DNA of 64,000 nucleotides from an uncultured Ligilactobacillus sp. (lineage in GTDB: Bacteria > Bacillota > Bacilli > Lactobacillales > Lactobacillaceae), in contig CALVCU010000022.1 in the NCBI GenBank assembly GCA_944326135.1, forward strand, positions 1-64,000, written 5' to 3'. The notes beneath the pieces were generated by a model. It ran no database searches. It was not told where the DNA came from and saw nothing but the letters and a program-made list of their open reading frames with translations. Position numbers and translations under genes: made by a program. Positions 35,564 through 44,483 of the stretch are shown one piece after another. The first letter of the stretch is position 1. Every line of letters begins with the position of its first letter.

Positions 35564-37298
35564 TTTCTACACCTTCTTTTGCTTCACGAATTTGAGAGTT
35601 TACAATTGCTTTATAAATCTCATTGTTTTTCAATAATTCTTGATGAGTACCTACTCCCACCATATTTCCTTTATCTAATACTACAATTAAATCTGCATCT
35701 GCTACTGTTGAAACTCGTTGTCCCACAATTACAACAACATGCTTTTTAATTTTTTCATCTTTCTTCAATGCCTGACGTAATTTAGCATCGGTCTTAAAGT
35801 CTAAAGCTGAGAAAGAATCATCAAAGACATAAACTGATGCTTCTTTTACTAAAGCACGTGCAATTGCTAGACGTTGTCTTTGTCCTCCGGAGAAGTTGGC
35901 TCCGCCTTGTTCAACATGTGCATCAAGCTGACCATCTAATTCTTTAACAAAATCGCTAGCTTGTGCAATATCTAGTGCATGCCAAATTTCTTCGTCTGTA
36001 GCATCTTGTTTTCCATATTGCATATTTTCACGTAATGTTCCGGTAAATAAGTTAGCTTTTTGTGGAACAAAAGAAACTGCTTGATGAACATCATGTAAAG
36101 TACAATCTTTAACATTTACATCATTAATTTTTACTTGACCTTTTGTAGCATCATAAAATCTTGGAATTAAATTAACTAAGGTTGACTTACCTGAACCTGT
36201 TCCTCCAATAATAGCAAGTGTTTGACCAGCTTTCATTTTAAAATTAATTCCATCTAAGGAATCTTTTTTTACATCTACATAACGATAATCAACATGATCA
36301 AATTCTAAAGCTGATGGTTTGTCTGTAATTTGAACTGGATTATCAGCGTCTTTGATTGTTGTAGTTAGTTCAAGCACTTGATTTAACCGTTTTGCTGAAG
36401 CTTGTGCACGTGGTACAAATACAAATACCATAGAAAGCATTACAAAACTCATTAAAATTTGCGAAGCATATGTAATAAAAGCTATCATATTACCAACTTC
36501 AATTACTTGAAATGAAACCAAATGGCTTCCCCACAAAGTAATTCCAACATTAGTCATACTCATAATTACTGTCATCAAAGGCATCATAATTCCTGTAATG
36601 TTATATACTTTAACAGCATTACGTGTATAGTCTTTATTTACTTCATCAAATCTTTCTTGTTCTAAATCATCTTGTCTAAATGCACGAATAACACGTACAC
36701 CTGTTAACCCTTCACGAAATACAACATTAACTTTATCTAGTTTTTGTTGCATTGCCCCAAACAATGGCCCTGCAAGTCGAATAACGATTGCCATGATAAT
36801 TGCAATAATTGGCAACACAATTACAAAAATCAATGTTAATGTAGGACTCTTTTTATATGCTAAAATACTTGCTACAATTAACATCATTGGTGCCATCATC
36901 ATAATTCGCATAAACATTAGAGCAACGTTTTGAACTTGCATAATATCATTTGTTGTACGTGTTACTAATGATGATGTTCCAATTTGTTCCATTTCATCAT
37001 GTGAATAATTAATGACTTTACGGTATACATCACTTCGTAAATTTTGTCCTAATTTTTGTGAGCCTTTTGCTGAAAAATAACTATTAAAAACAGCAGCTGC
37101 AACACTAATAAGTGAACAAATCAACATCTCAATTCCGATTTTCCAAATATAATTAATATCCCCCAATGCAATCCCATTATTAACAATATCAGAAGTTAAC
37201 ATTGGTAAATATAATGTACTTACAACTTGGATTGCTAAAAAGAACGCAGCTCCAATTACCATTTTTATAGGTAAACGATTTTTTAAAATCTTTTTCAT
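35556..37298 (-). CDS. ABC multidrug-type exporter subunit with degenerate ATPase site (LmrC/YfiB type)
   Basis: 580-residue half-transporter. Six N-terminal membrane helices, then Walker A GGTGSGKST, signature FSGGQRQRL and Walker B VYVFDDSFSALD, where Asp replaces the catalytic Glu. The switch His is also replaced (IVGQRVST). This asymmetry is the usual mark of heterodimeric exporters such as LmrCD and TM287/288, so it is not decay. It lies 27 bases after the TetR gene and is the second gene of the operon. Confidence 0.9.
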   Translation of the reverse strand: MKKILKNRLPIKMVIGAAFFLAIQVVSTLYLPMLTSDIVNNGIALGDINYIWKIGIEMLICSLISVAAAVFNSYFSAKGSQKLGQNLRSDVYRKVINYSHDEMEQIGTSSLVTRTTNDIMQVQNVALMFMRIMMMAPMMLIVASILAYKKSPTLTLIFVIVLPIIAIIMAIVIRLAGPLFGAMQQKLDKVNVVFREGLTGVRVIRAFRQDDLEQERFDEVNKDYTRNAVKVYNITGIMMPLMTVIMSMTNVGITLWGSHLVSFQVIEVGNMIAFITYASQILMSFVMLSMVFVFVPRAQASAKRLNQVLELTTTIKDADNPVQITDKPSALEFDHVDYRYVDVKKDSLDGINFKMKAGQTLAIIGGTGSGKSTLVNLIPRFYDATKGQVKINDVNVKDCTLHDVHQAVSFVPQKANLFTGTLRENMQYGKQDATDEEIWHALDIAQASDFVKELDGQLDAHVEQGGANFSGGQRQRLAIARALVKEASVYVFDDSFSALDFKTDAKLRQALKKDEKIKKHVVVIVGQRVSTVADADLIVVLDKGNMVGVGTHQELLKNNEIYKAIVNSQIREAKEGVENA

Positions 37299-37325
37299 TC
37301 AATTCACCCTATTCTACTATGTATT

Positions 37326-37946
37326 TTATTTTCTGATTCCATACTCTAACCAATTCAACATTATATTAAATTGTTTAATCGCATCTTCTCGTGGATTTTC
37401 GTTTCCAAGTCGCTTATCGAAAAAATAGCAATGTACAGATTGCATCATCATTGTAATAATTTGTCGTCGTAATAATTCTAAATTTTCCGATGACAAATCA
37501 ATTTTTAAAAGATTTTCATCAACTTCATCAATAAATGCATGATTTATTTCATGATGTTTCGTTTCTAAATGCTTTTTAGAAAGATTTAAATTACGAAAAG
37601 AAGTAAAAGTATTTTTCCAAAAATCCACTCGTTTTTCATTTGTTAATTCATCCAAAAACTCTTCAAAGAAGATCGGCAATGCTGTAAATAAATTTCCATG
37701 ATATTTTTTCAATAAAGTAACCCACGAATTTTTCAACTTTTGCGAATACAACTGCACGATGTATTCATGAAGGTCAAACTTATCTTCAAAATATTGATAA
37801 AAACTACCACGAGGAATCGCAGCTAATTTAATAATATTATTAATTGACGCTTCGTCTGCTGGTACTCTTGAAAATTCTTGAAATCCAGCATCTAATAAAC
37901 GTTGTTGCTTTTCTTCTGGCAAATTCATAAATGTTTTTTTGGGCAT
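37326..37946 (-). CDS. TetR-family regulator of the ABC exporter
   Basis: 206 residues. The N-terminal helix-turn-helix (EEKQQRLLDAGFQEFSRVPADEASINNIIKLAAIPRGSFYQYFEDK) is typical TetR, with the ligand-binding helical domain behind it. The family usually represses its own operon until a ligand binds. Here a perfect palindrome (37972-38000) covers the -10 of its promoter, which fits autorepression of regulator, exporter and lipoprotein. GAGAGGACG lies before the ATG. Confidence 0.88.
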   Translation of the reverse strand: MPKKTFMNLPEEKQQRLLDAGFQEFSRVPADEASINNIIKLAAIPRGSFYQYFEDKFDLHEYIVQLYSQKLKNSWVTLLKKYHGNLFTALPIFFEEFLDELTNEKRVDFWKNTFTSFRNLNLSKKHLETKHHEINHAFIDEVDENLLKIDLSSENLELLRRQIITMMMQSVHCYFFDKRLGNENPREDAIKQFNIMLNWLEYGIRK

Positions 37947-37971
37947 TTAGTACGTCCTCTCATAAAAAATT

Positions 37972-38000
37972 AATTAATATGACACTTTGTCATATTAATT
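37972..38000. promoter_or_regulatory. TetR operator palindrome
   Basis: Perfect 13-base arms (AATTAATATGACA and its complement) around a 3-base centre CTT. It covers the -10 hexamer (37992-37997) and the start point of the regulator promoter. This is the expected operator for the TetR protein encoded next to it. Confidence 0.8.
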
Positions 38001-38020
38001 GTAAAAAAAGTGGATGTCAA
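37992..38020 (-). promoter_or_regulatory. Promoter of the TetR-ABC operon
   Basis: On the minus strand, TTGACA (38015-38020), 17 bases, TAATAT (37992-37997). The -35 lies in the hairpin of the tRNA-Arg terminator. Confidence 0.8.
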
Positions 38021-38037
38021 ATAAAACCTAACATCCA
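38003..38037 (-). terminator. tRNA-Arg terminator
   Basis: Arms TGGATGT (38011-38017) and ACATCCA (38031-38037) with a 13-base loop and a T run on the minus strand. It overlaps the -35 of the TetR promoter. Confidence 0.75.
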
Positions 38038-38044
38038 AATAAAA

Positions 38045-38118
38045 TGCGTTTGATCGGAATTGAACCGATGACCTACCGCTTAGGAGGCGGTTGCTCTATC
38101 CTGCTGAGCTACAAACGC
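38045..38118 (-). tRNA. tRNA-Arg (anticodon CCT)
   Basis: 74 bases on the minus strand. Acceptor GCGTTTG pairs with CAAACGC plus discriminator A. The D arm (TAGCTCAGCAGGATAGAGC), the anticodon arm ACCGC-CTCCTAA-GCGGT with anticodon CCT, and the T arm with GTTCAATTC are all intact. CCA is not encoded and must be added. It reads the codon AGG. Confidence 0.96.
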
Positions 38119-38134
38119 AATCTATATCATATTA

Positions 38135-38164
38135 AGTATAATATATTTTTTTATCCTTAATCAA
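38135..38164 (-). promoter_or_regulatory. tRNA-Arg promoter
   Basis: On the minus strand, TTGATT (38159-38164), 18 bases, TATACT (38135-38140), 16 bases before the tRNA 5' end. Confidence 0.55.
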
Positions 38165-38238
38165 GGTAACACCTTAACAAAATTATGTAATCTTATTTTT
38201 AACTAATTTTAAATATTCTATTATAAATTTAATTAATG

Positions 38239-38267
38239 TTACATTTTTTATCATAAACCTGTATAAT
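38239..38267 (+). promoter_or_regulatory. Permease promoter
   Basis: TTACAT (38239-38244), 17 bases, TATAAT (38262-38267), about 50 bases before the permease start. Confidence 0.65.
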
Positions 38268-38319
38268 AATTAATTGTACGATTTTTTCGTTTTGAAAATA
38301 AGGTAAAGGAGAAGACTAA

Positions 38320-39834
38320 ATGGGCGAAAATAAGGTCAAAAAAATTACAACTGGTGCCTTAGTTTTGATGATTTTTTCTACAATTTTCGGATTTGCTAAC
38401 ACGCCAGTAGCCTTCATGCAAATGGGATATGGTGCTATTTTTTGGTATATCCTAGGTGCATTCTTGTATTTCTTACCAAGTAGTATGATGTATGCTGAAT
38501 ATGGTTCTGCACTTAAAGAAAGTAAGGGTGGAATTTATTCTTGGCTAGATGCATCTATTAGTGGAAAATGGGCATTCATTGCTACATTTATCTGGCTTTC
38601 AGCCTGGGTAATTTGGCAAGTAATGATTTCTCAAAAGATTTGTGTTACTGTTTCAACAATTATCTTTGGACACGATACTACTGGTACATGGCACCTCTTT
38701 GGACTTAACTCTACTTTAACTGTTGCGTTAGTTTCTATTCTTGGTGTAGTTGCTATTACTTGGTTAGTTAACCATGGTATCGACACAATTGCTAAAATTT
38801 CATCAGTTGGTGGTTTAGCAGTTATGTTACTAAATGCTGTATTAATTATTTCAAGTGTAGTTATTTTATTTAAGAACAATTTCCAATTGGCTCAACCAAT
38901 TCACCACATTTCAGATTTTGCAACTTCAGTTAACCAATCATTCCAATCACCAATTGCAATGATTAGTTTCATGATTTATGCAATCTTTGCTTACGGTGGT
39001 TTAGAATCAATGGGTGGTGTTACTGATTCATTAGATAAACCAGAAAAAACATTCCCTAAGGCTATCATTATCAGTACAATCGTTATTGGTATCGGATATG
39101 CGTTAAATATCTTCCTTTGGGGAATTTCAATCAACTGGAATCAAGTTGTTGATCACCCTAACGTAAACTTAGCAAACATTACTTATGTATTAATGCAAAA
39201 CTTAGGTATTGAATTAGGTCAAGCATTTGGATTATCAACAAGTGCAGCTCTTACAATGGGAACTGTATTCTCAAGAGTATCAGCTCTTGGAATGTTATGT
39301 GCATACCTTGGTTCATTCTTTGTTTTAGTTTACTCACCATTGAAGTCATTCATTATGGGTTCACCAAAATCATTATGGCCAGAAAAAGTTACAAAACTAA
39401 ACAAAAATGGTATGCCTTCAATTGCTTTATGGATTCAAACAACAATTGTTTGTGTATTAATTGCAAGTATTGCAATTGCTTCAACATTGATTCACCAAGA
39501 TTCAAAATTCTTATTTAACTTGTTGACATCAATGAGTAACGTTTCATCAACATTACCATACGTATTCTTGGTAGGAGCATTCCCATTCTTCAAGAAACGT
39601 ACAGATTTGGATCGTCCATTTGAAGCTTTCCATTCTAGAAAAGTAATGTTAACAATTGTTGTAATTACATGTACCGTTCTTTTGATTGCAAATGGCTTTA
39701 CAATCATTCAACCATTCCTTGATAAAGATTGGGTATCAGCAGTTGCAACTGTTTCCGGACCATTAGGTTTTGGAACATTTGCATATATTTTATATACTGT
39801 ACGTTCAAAGCGTGCTAATAAGCAAAATAACTAA
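38320..39834 (+). CDS. Amino acid permease, YjeM-like (glutamate:GABA antiporter family)
   Basis: 504-residue APC-superfamily transporter with about 12 membrane helices. The N terminus (ALVLMIFSTIFGFANTPVAF) and the GGIYSWLDASISGKWAF stretch (near 65-85) resemble YjeM of the glutamate:GABA antiporter branch. AAAGGAG lies 9 bases before the ATG. No decarboxylase gene is nearby, so an acid-resistance pair cannot be inferred. Substrate unknown, probably an amino acid. Confidence 0.85.
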   Translation: MGENKVKKITTGALVLMIFSTIFGFANTPVAFMQMGYGAIFWYILGAFLYFLPSSMMYAEYGSALKESKGGIYSWLDASISGKWAFIATFIWLSAWVIWQVMISQKICVTVSTIIFGHDTTGTWHLFGLNSTLTVALVSILGVVAITWLVNHGIDTIAKISSVGGLAVMLLNAVLIISSVVILFKNNFQLAQPIHHISDFATSVNQSFQSPIAMISFMIYAIFAYGGLESMGGVTDSLDKPEKTFPKAIIISTIVIGIGYALNIFLWGISINWNQVVDHPNVNLANITYVLMQNLGIELGQAFGLSTSAALTMGTVFSRVSALGMLCAYLGSFFVLVYSPLKSFIMGSPKSLWPEKVTKLNKNGMPSIALWIQTTIVCVLIASIAIASTLIHQDSKFLFNLLTSMSNVSSTLPYVFLVGAFPFFKKRTDLDRPFEAFHSRKVMLTIVVITCTVLLIANGFTIIQPFLDKDWVSAVATVSGPLGFGTFAYILYTVRSKRANKQNN

Positions 39835-39835
39835 T

Positions 39836-39896
39836 AAATAAGACAATAAAAAAGATTGGAATAATTCCAATCTTTTTTTATTGTCTTATTTATTTT
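39836..39896. terminator. Bidirectional terminator
   Basis: Long inverted repeat centred at 39863, inner arms AAAAAAGATTGGAAT and complement, with an outer GACAAT/ATTGTC pairing. It separates the convergent permease and helicase genes. Confidence 0.9.
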
Positions 39897-41163
39897 TATG
39901 ATGTGCTTTAGGTTTTCCAATATTTTTACGATTACGTAATCTCTTTTTCTTTTTCTTTTTTTTGACTTTATCATTTGTAGTTATTTGTTTAGTTGGTTTA
40001 ACTACTATTTTCTTATTACTATTACCATGCGATTGCGATGTTTGGACTTCTTTTGATGGTCGCTCAGTATATATTTGTCCATTATATAGGAAACCATTTT
40101 GAATATCTAATTCGCTATGATCCATTAACTGTTTAAAATTACGTAACTCATGTTCATTACCAATATTTATAACCGCACCTGGTGCTCCCATTCTTCCAGT
40201 ACGTCCAGCACGATGAATATATGTAACTTTATCTTTAGGAATATCGTAATTAATAACAGCTGGTAACCCTGGAATATCTATTCCACGTGCCGTTATATCA
40301 GTAGTTAAAATAAAGGTTATTTTCCCCTTCTTTAATCCTGCTAAAGCTTGTTGTCTCTCAGTTTGGCGCATTGTACTATTTAACTCAGCAACTGCAATAT
40401 GGTGATGTTTTAATTTTTCATATACATCTTTCAATGTGGCAACTTGCTTAAAAAATACTAATGCATGCATTCCATTCAAGTTAGCTAATTTTCGTAACAT
40501 TTCTGCACGCTTTCGTGTTGGCGTTTCTACTAAATAATGTGTTACTTGCCCTGCTGTATCATCTGATTCTGAAACATCAATATAATGTGGTTCAATCCCA
40601 AACCATTTATGAAAATCATTAAAAATTGGTGCTTTTGTTGCTGAAAAGAAAACTAATTGAAGTTGTGAAGGAGCATGTCCTAAAATACTTCTAATTTTAT
40701 CCATTGATTCCATATCAGCAAGCATTTCATCAGCTTCATCGACCACAGCAGTCATTAAGTTATGTAGTTTTAACTTACGCTGTTCAATTAATTCTAAAAC
40801 ACGTCCAGAAGTTCCAACTACTATTTCAGGATGTTTCTTTAATTTTTCTATTTGTCGTTTAACATTTGCACCGCCAATTAATGAAATTGTATGTAGCTCA
40901 ATTAGCTCTCCCCATTCTCGTACCACATTCGTAATTTGAGCAGCTAATTCTTGTGACGGAGCTAATATTAGCAGTTGCGTACCATCTTGTGGCATTAATT
41001 TTTCAAGTAATGGTAAAGCATATGCTAAAGTCTTTCCAGATCCTGTAGGTGCAACACCAAGAACATTTTCATCATTAACTAATGCTTCATATGTAGCTTC
41101 TTGAATTGGAGTTAATTTTTCAAAACCTAACTCATCAAAATGTTGTTTAAATTTATTATTCAT
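39886..41163 (-). CDS. DEAD-box RNA helicase
   Basis: ATP-dependent RNA helicase, 425 residues. All motifs are seen: Q motif FEKLTPIQ, motif I APTGSGKT, Ia APSQELAAQ, Ib TSGR (usually TPGR), II VDEADEM, III SAT, V TTDITARGID and VI HRAGRTGRMG. The tail from about residue 375 is Lys/Arg-rich (KKKKKKKRLRNRKN), likely for RNA binding. It resembles the shorter YfmL/CshB class of ribosome-assembly and cold-shock helicases. AAGGAAGAG precedes the ATG. Confidence 0.92.
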   Translation of the reverse strand: MNNKFKQHFDELGFEKLTPIQEATYEALVNDENVLGVAPTGSGKTLAYALPLLEKLMPQDGTQLLILAPSQELAAQITNVVREWGELIELHTISLIGGANVKRQIEKLKKHPEIVVGTSGRVLELIEQRKLKLHNLMTAVVDEADEMLADMESMDKIRSILGHAPSQLQLVFFSATKAPIFNDFHKWFGIEPHYIDVSESDDTAGQVTHYLVETPTRKRAEMLRKLANLNGMHALVFFKQVATLKDVYEKLKHHHIAVAELNSTMRQTERQQALAGLKKGKITFILTTDITARGIDIPGLPAVINYDIPKDKVTYIHRAGRTGRMGAPGAVINIGNEHELRNFKQLMDHSELDIQNGFLYNGQIYTERPSKEVQTSQSHGNSNKKIVVKPTKQITTNDKVKKKKKKKRLRNRKNIGKPKAHHKNK

Positions 41164-41230
41164 AGTCTCTTCCTTAATTTTAAGTATCTTCTATATTGTA
41201 GCGGAAAAAGATATCCTATCGCAAATAAAT

Positions 41231-42700
41231 TTATTTATTAGGATTAAACATATGATTTTTTTCAAATAAATATGCTATTTGTAATAATAAATCTTCTCTT
41301 CCCTTTGCAGCTTGAAATTGAATTCCAAGCGGTAAACCTTCTTCAGTGATATATGTAGGCAAACTTATTGCTGGTTCGCCTGTTAAATTAGCTTGTTGTG
41401 TAAATGGAGTTAATGACAATGCATTGAGCCATTGATCATAGATTAATTCTTGTTGTGCAGATGGAGGTAACTTCGTAATTTTTTTCATTTTATCCTCAAA
41501 AAATGATGTAGTTTGTTTTGTAGAATTTAATGGTGCTACATCAGCATTAGTTGGAGACAAAACAAGTGGATAATCTTCATGTAATTTAGCCCATAAATAA
41601 CCTGCCTCATCCCATTTTTGTAATGCTAAACTATATTGGGTTGCTGTTATATTTTTTCCAGTCTGATATATTGCCCAACTAAGTAATTCCATATCTCTTT
41701 GTGTAATGTTTCGTTGCTTTTCCATTGAAACAAAAGATGCAGCTAGTTCTGCTTCATTCATAATATAATATGATTTCATCAAGTCTTTACCATTTGTTGG
41801 CCATTTAATTTCTTCAACTTGAAATCCATTTTCTTGCAAAAATTTAACTGCAGACAATACTACTTTTTTTGCTTCATGACTTACCTCTGTTTGAACAGGA
41901 GAATTTAGTATATAGCCTATTTTTATATTTTCTTTAATATGTTTATATGCTCTTTCAAAACCTTCAGAAAACAAAGGACATTGGAAAACAGCAGCAGTTT
42001 GTACATCTTGCATTACATCAAGCAACTTTGCAGTATCTAATACATTCGTTGTTAAGCCAAAATTTACAGAGGCACCTTGCCATGAACGCCAATTTTTAGG
42101 ACCTGTTGTAATTCTTCCACGAGTAGGTTTTAATCCAATTAATCCATTCCATGCTGCTGGGATACGAATTGAACCTCCGCCATCATTTCCTAAAGCTAGT
42201 GGTACCATTCCGCTTGCCACACTTGCAGCTGATCCACCTGAAGATCCCCCAGCATTTCTATTAAGATTCCAAGGATTTCTTGCTTTTCCATATAATTCTG
42301 AATCAGTTATATTTTTCAATCCAAATTCTGGAAAATTAGTTTGACCAATAATTATAAAACCTGCATTTTGTGCTTTTTTGATTAAGTTAGCAGTATAGTT
42401 TGCTTTTGAATCTTTTAACATTTTATTTGCATTTGTATCAGGCATTCCCTTTAGTTGCTGACCTAATCCCTTTATCAATAAAGGTACACCTAAAAATGGC
42501 TGTCCATGGTCTTTTAATTTTCTAGCTTGTTTCAATGCCTGCTCTTCAAATACAGAAATTACTGCATTTATTTTAGGATTTAATTTCTCTATTTGAAATA
42601 AACTTAATTCTATTAACTCTTCACTTTTAATTTTATGCTCTCTAACTAATGAGGCTAGTTTATTTGCTGGTAACTTTAATAATTCAATTTGTTTTTCCAT
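41231..42700 (-). CDS. Amidase signature family hydrolase
   Basis: 489 residues with a full Ser-cisSer-Lys triad: Lys in PLLIKGLGQ (near 75), Ser in GGSSGGSAAS (near 153) and Ser in DGGGSIRIPAAWNGLIGLKP (near 177). It is related to GatA (a separate gene at 49444) but has no GatB/GatC partner here, so it probably hydrolyses small amides rather than charging tRNA. No signal peptide. AAAGGAG is before the ATG. Substrate unknown. Confidence 0.88.
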   Translation of the reverse strand: MEKQIELLKLPANKLASLVREHKIKSEELIELSLFQIEKLNPKINAVISVFEEQALKQARKLKDHGQPFLGVPLLIKGLGQQLKGMPDTNANKMLKDSKANYTANLIKKAQNAGFIIIGQTNFPEFGLKNITDSELYGKARNPWNLNRNAGGSSGGSAASVASGMVPLALGNDGGGSIRIPAAWNGLIGLKPTRGRITTGPKNWRSWQGASVNFGLTTNVLDTAKLLDVMQDVQTAAVFQCPLFSEGFERAYKHIKENIKIGYILNSPVQTEVSHEAKKVVLSAVKFLQENGFQVEEIKWPTNGKDLMKSYYIMNEAELAASFVSMEKQRNITQRDMELLSWAIYQTGKNITATQYSLALQKWDEAGYLWAKLHEDYPLVLSPTNADVAPLNSTKQTTSFFEDKMKKITKLPPSAQQELIYDQWLNALSLTPFTQQANLTGEPAISLPTYITEEGLPLGIQFQAAKGREDLLLQIAYLFEKNHMFNPNK

Positions 42701-42718
42701 TTAATAACTCCTTTATTA

Positions 42719-42752
42719 AAAAAAAAGGAATGTAACTAATGTTACATTCCTT
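42719..42752 (-). terminator. Terminator of the 44-residue gene
   Basis: Perfect 12-base arms AAGGAATGTAAC (42725-42736) and complement (42741-42752) with a 4-base loop and a T run. It sits just ahead of the amidase ribosome site. Confidence 0.9.
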
Positions 42753-42760
42753 AATTGAGA

Positions 42761-42895
42761 TTATTTACTTAATTTTTCTGCATCTGAATCAATTTGTGCA
42801 AAACCTGAACCCTTCTTTACAGGATTCTTGGCTCTTTGTTCCATTGCTTTACGGGCCATTGCTTTACGTTCTTCTTTACTTAAACTTTTTGTCAT
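42761..42895 (-). CDS. Small basic protein, 44 residues
   Basis: MTKSLSKEERKAMARKAMEQR at the start, then a helix-breaking KNPVKKGSGFAQID and a C-terminal DAEKLSK. It is soluble, very Lys/Arg-rich and helical; I do not recognise it. The start is set by GAGGG before the ATG at 42895, although the frame is open to 42949. A promoter (42938-42965) and a strong terminator show it is a discrete transcription unit. Confidence 0.65.
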   Translation of the reverse strand: MTKSLSKEERKAMARKAMEQRAKNPVKKGSGFAQIDSDAEKLSK

Positions 42896-42937
42896 AAAAA
42901 TTACCCTCTTTGTAAAAATATTATTCTTTACACTTTC

Positions 42938-42965
42938 GTTATAACGCAAATAATAATAAGTTCAA
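42938..42965 (-). promoter_or_regulatory. Promoter of the 44-residue gene
   Basis: On the minus strand, TTGAAC (42960-42965), 16 bases, TATAAC (42938-42943), about 45 bases before the start. Confidence 0.6.
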
Positions 42966-43027
42966 GTAAAACGAATCCAAAATTGATTATTTAGGCATAA
43001 ATCATCAAATTATTGCAGTAACAATAA

Positions 43028-43921
43028 CTAATCATTAATTTTTTCTTTTTCTGCTGATACTTTAAGTGCAGAACCTAATGTCGTTAAATCTTGCAAATCA
43101 CTTGGTACAATTAGTTTCGTTGCATTGCCGTTAGCAATCTCTTTCAATGCTTCAAATGCTTTTAATTTCAATGCAGCATCACTAATATTGGCATTACTTA
43201 TCATTGTTAAACTATCAGCATAAGCTTGTTGAACTTCACGAATTGCTTGTGCTTTACCTTTAGCTTGTTCAATTTCAGCATTAGCACGACCCTTAGCTTC
43301 CGTTTCCGCAGCCTCTGCTTCCGCCTGTGCTTGTAAAATTTGAGATTCTTTATTACCCTTAGCTTCTGTGACTTGGGCACGACGTTCACGTTCTGCTTTC
43401 ATTTGACGTTCCATTGCATTTTGGATTTCAGCAGGAGGAACAATATTTTTTAATTCTACTCGGTTAACTTTAACACCCCACTTACCAGTAACTTCATCCA
43501 TATAGTTTTGCATTTTAGCATTAATTGAATCACGTTCTGATAAAGTTTGATCTAATTCTAATTCTCCAACTACATTTCTAAGAGCTGTACCTACTGATTT
43601 TTCTAAAGCATTTTCTAAATTATCAACACCGTAAGTAGCAAGTTTGGGATCTGTAATTTCAATTGCCATTACAGTATCAATATTCATTGAAACATTATCT
43701 TTTGTAATTACACTTTGAGCAGGTAAATCCATTACACGTTCTTTCAATGAAATTACATTAACAATATTATCTATAAATGGTACTTTAAAATGAATACCAT
43801 TGCTCCAAGTTTGAAAATAACTTTCCATTCTTTCAACAACATATGCTTCTGATTGTTGAACAATTTTAACACAACGTGCCATCGCTACAGCTAATAAAAT
43901 CAATAAAATAATAAATAACAT
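43028..43921 (-). CDS. SPFH-domain (stomatin/prohibitin-like) membrane protein
   Basis: 297 residues: one N-terminal membrane helix (1-16), SPFH domain (about 17-185; VQQSEAYVVERMESYFQTW, RVMDLPAQSVITKDNV), then a coiled-coil rich in Ala and Glu (190-235, AEAEAAETEAKGRANAEIEQ). This is the paraslipin/QmcA pattern. Such proteins form membrane rings or microdomains. Its start directly follows the NfeD-family gene stop, the usual pairing, so both likely act together. Confidence 0.92.
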   Translation of the reverse strand: MLFIILLILLAVAMARCVKIVQQSEAYVVERMESYFQTWSNGIHFKVPFIDNIVNVISLKERVMDLPAQSVITKDNVSMNIDTVMAIEITDPKLATYGVDNLENALEKSVGTALRNVVGELELDQTLSERDSINAKMQNYMDEVTGKWGVKVNRVELKNIVPPAEIQNAMERQMKAERERRAQVTEAKGNKESQILQAQAEAEAAETEAKGRANAEIEQAKGKAQAIREVQQAYADSLTMISNANISDAALKLKAFEALKEIANGNATKLIVPSDLQDLTTLGSALKVSAEKEKIND

Positions 43922-44338
43922 CTAATCAATCCCTTTACTTAATTTTTCTACTTTCAGAGCTACGCCACTAAGATCAATAACTTTAATTTCATCCCCAATT
44001 TCTAAGGATTGATCAGAATCATATTTCCATGATTGCCCATCTACCTTAACACGTTGATTATCGATTACTACTCCCTTTTTGCCAATAATTCCATCAGCTG
44101 TGTTCAATGGCTGAAATTTAGGTAGCAATTTTAATACTATTGGCCTAAAAACAATTGCTAGTAAAATTCCACTGATAAAAAATTGCCAAAGTTGAATTTG
44201 AAATGATACATGTGCTGTCACTAAAAATAAGTTAATAATAGCACTCACGGTAAACCAAATTGAAATTAATTGTGTCGTTAACATTTCTGTTATTGCACCA
44301 ACTATTGCAATCGTCAACCAAATTTCAAACCAGCCCAT
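43922..44338 (-). CDS. NfeD-family membrane protein (short form)
   Basis: 138 residues. Three or so N-terminal membrane helices (to about residue 75) and a C-terminal OB-fold domain (GIIGKKGVVIDNQRVKVDGQSW). This is the short NfeD without a ClpP-like protease domain. GAAGG lies 6 bases before the ATG at 44338; the ATG two codons further upstream overlaps that site. It immediately precedes the SPFH gene, its standard partner in membrane microdomain organisation. Confidence 0.88.
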   Translation of the reverse strand: MGWFEIWLTIAIVGAITEMLTTQLISIWFTVSAIINLFLVTAHVSFQIQLWQFFISGILLAIVFRPIVLKLLPKFQPLNTADGIIGKKGVVIDNQRVKVDGQSWKYDSDQSLEIGDEIKVIDLSGVALKVEKLSKGID

Positions 44339-44433
44339 ACACATCCTTCTTTCTTACATTTAAAAACGAGATTAATTATACTCATTCAATGCAAATTTAA
44401 CAAGATTAAAATAATTTTAATAAAAGATTTTTA

Positions 44434-44476
44434 TAAAAAACACTACTTTGATAAGTAATCAAAGTAGTGTTTTATT
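44434..44476 (-). terminator. Terminator of the Mrr-like gene
   Basis: Perfect 16-base arms (44437-44452 and 44458-44473, AAAACACTACTTTGAT) with a 5-base loop and a T run. Confidence 0.93.
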
Positions 44477-44483
44477 TATATAC

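Noticed and set aside
35556..37298. Decayed ABC transporter because of Asp in place of the catalytic Glu
   Set aside because: The change is normal for one subunit of heterodimeric exporters and the partner gene has the canonical residue.
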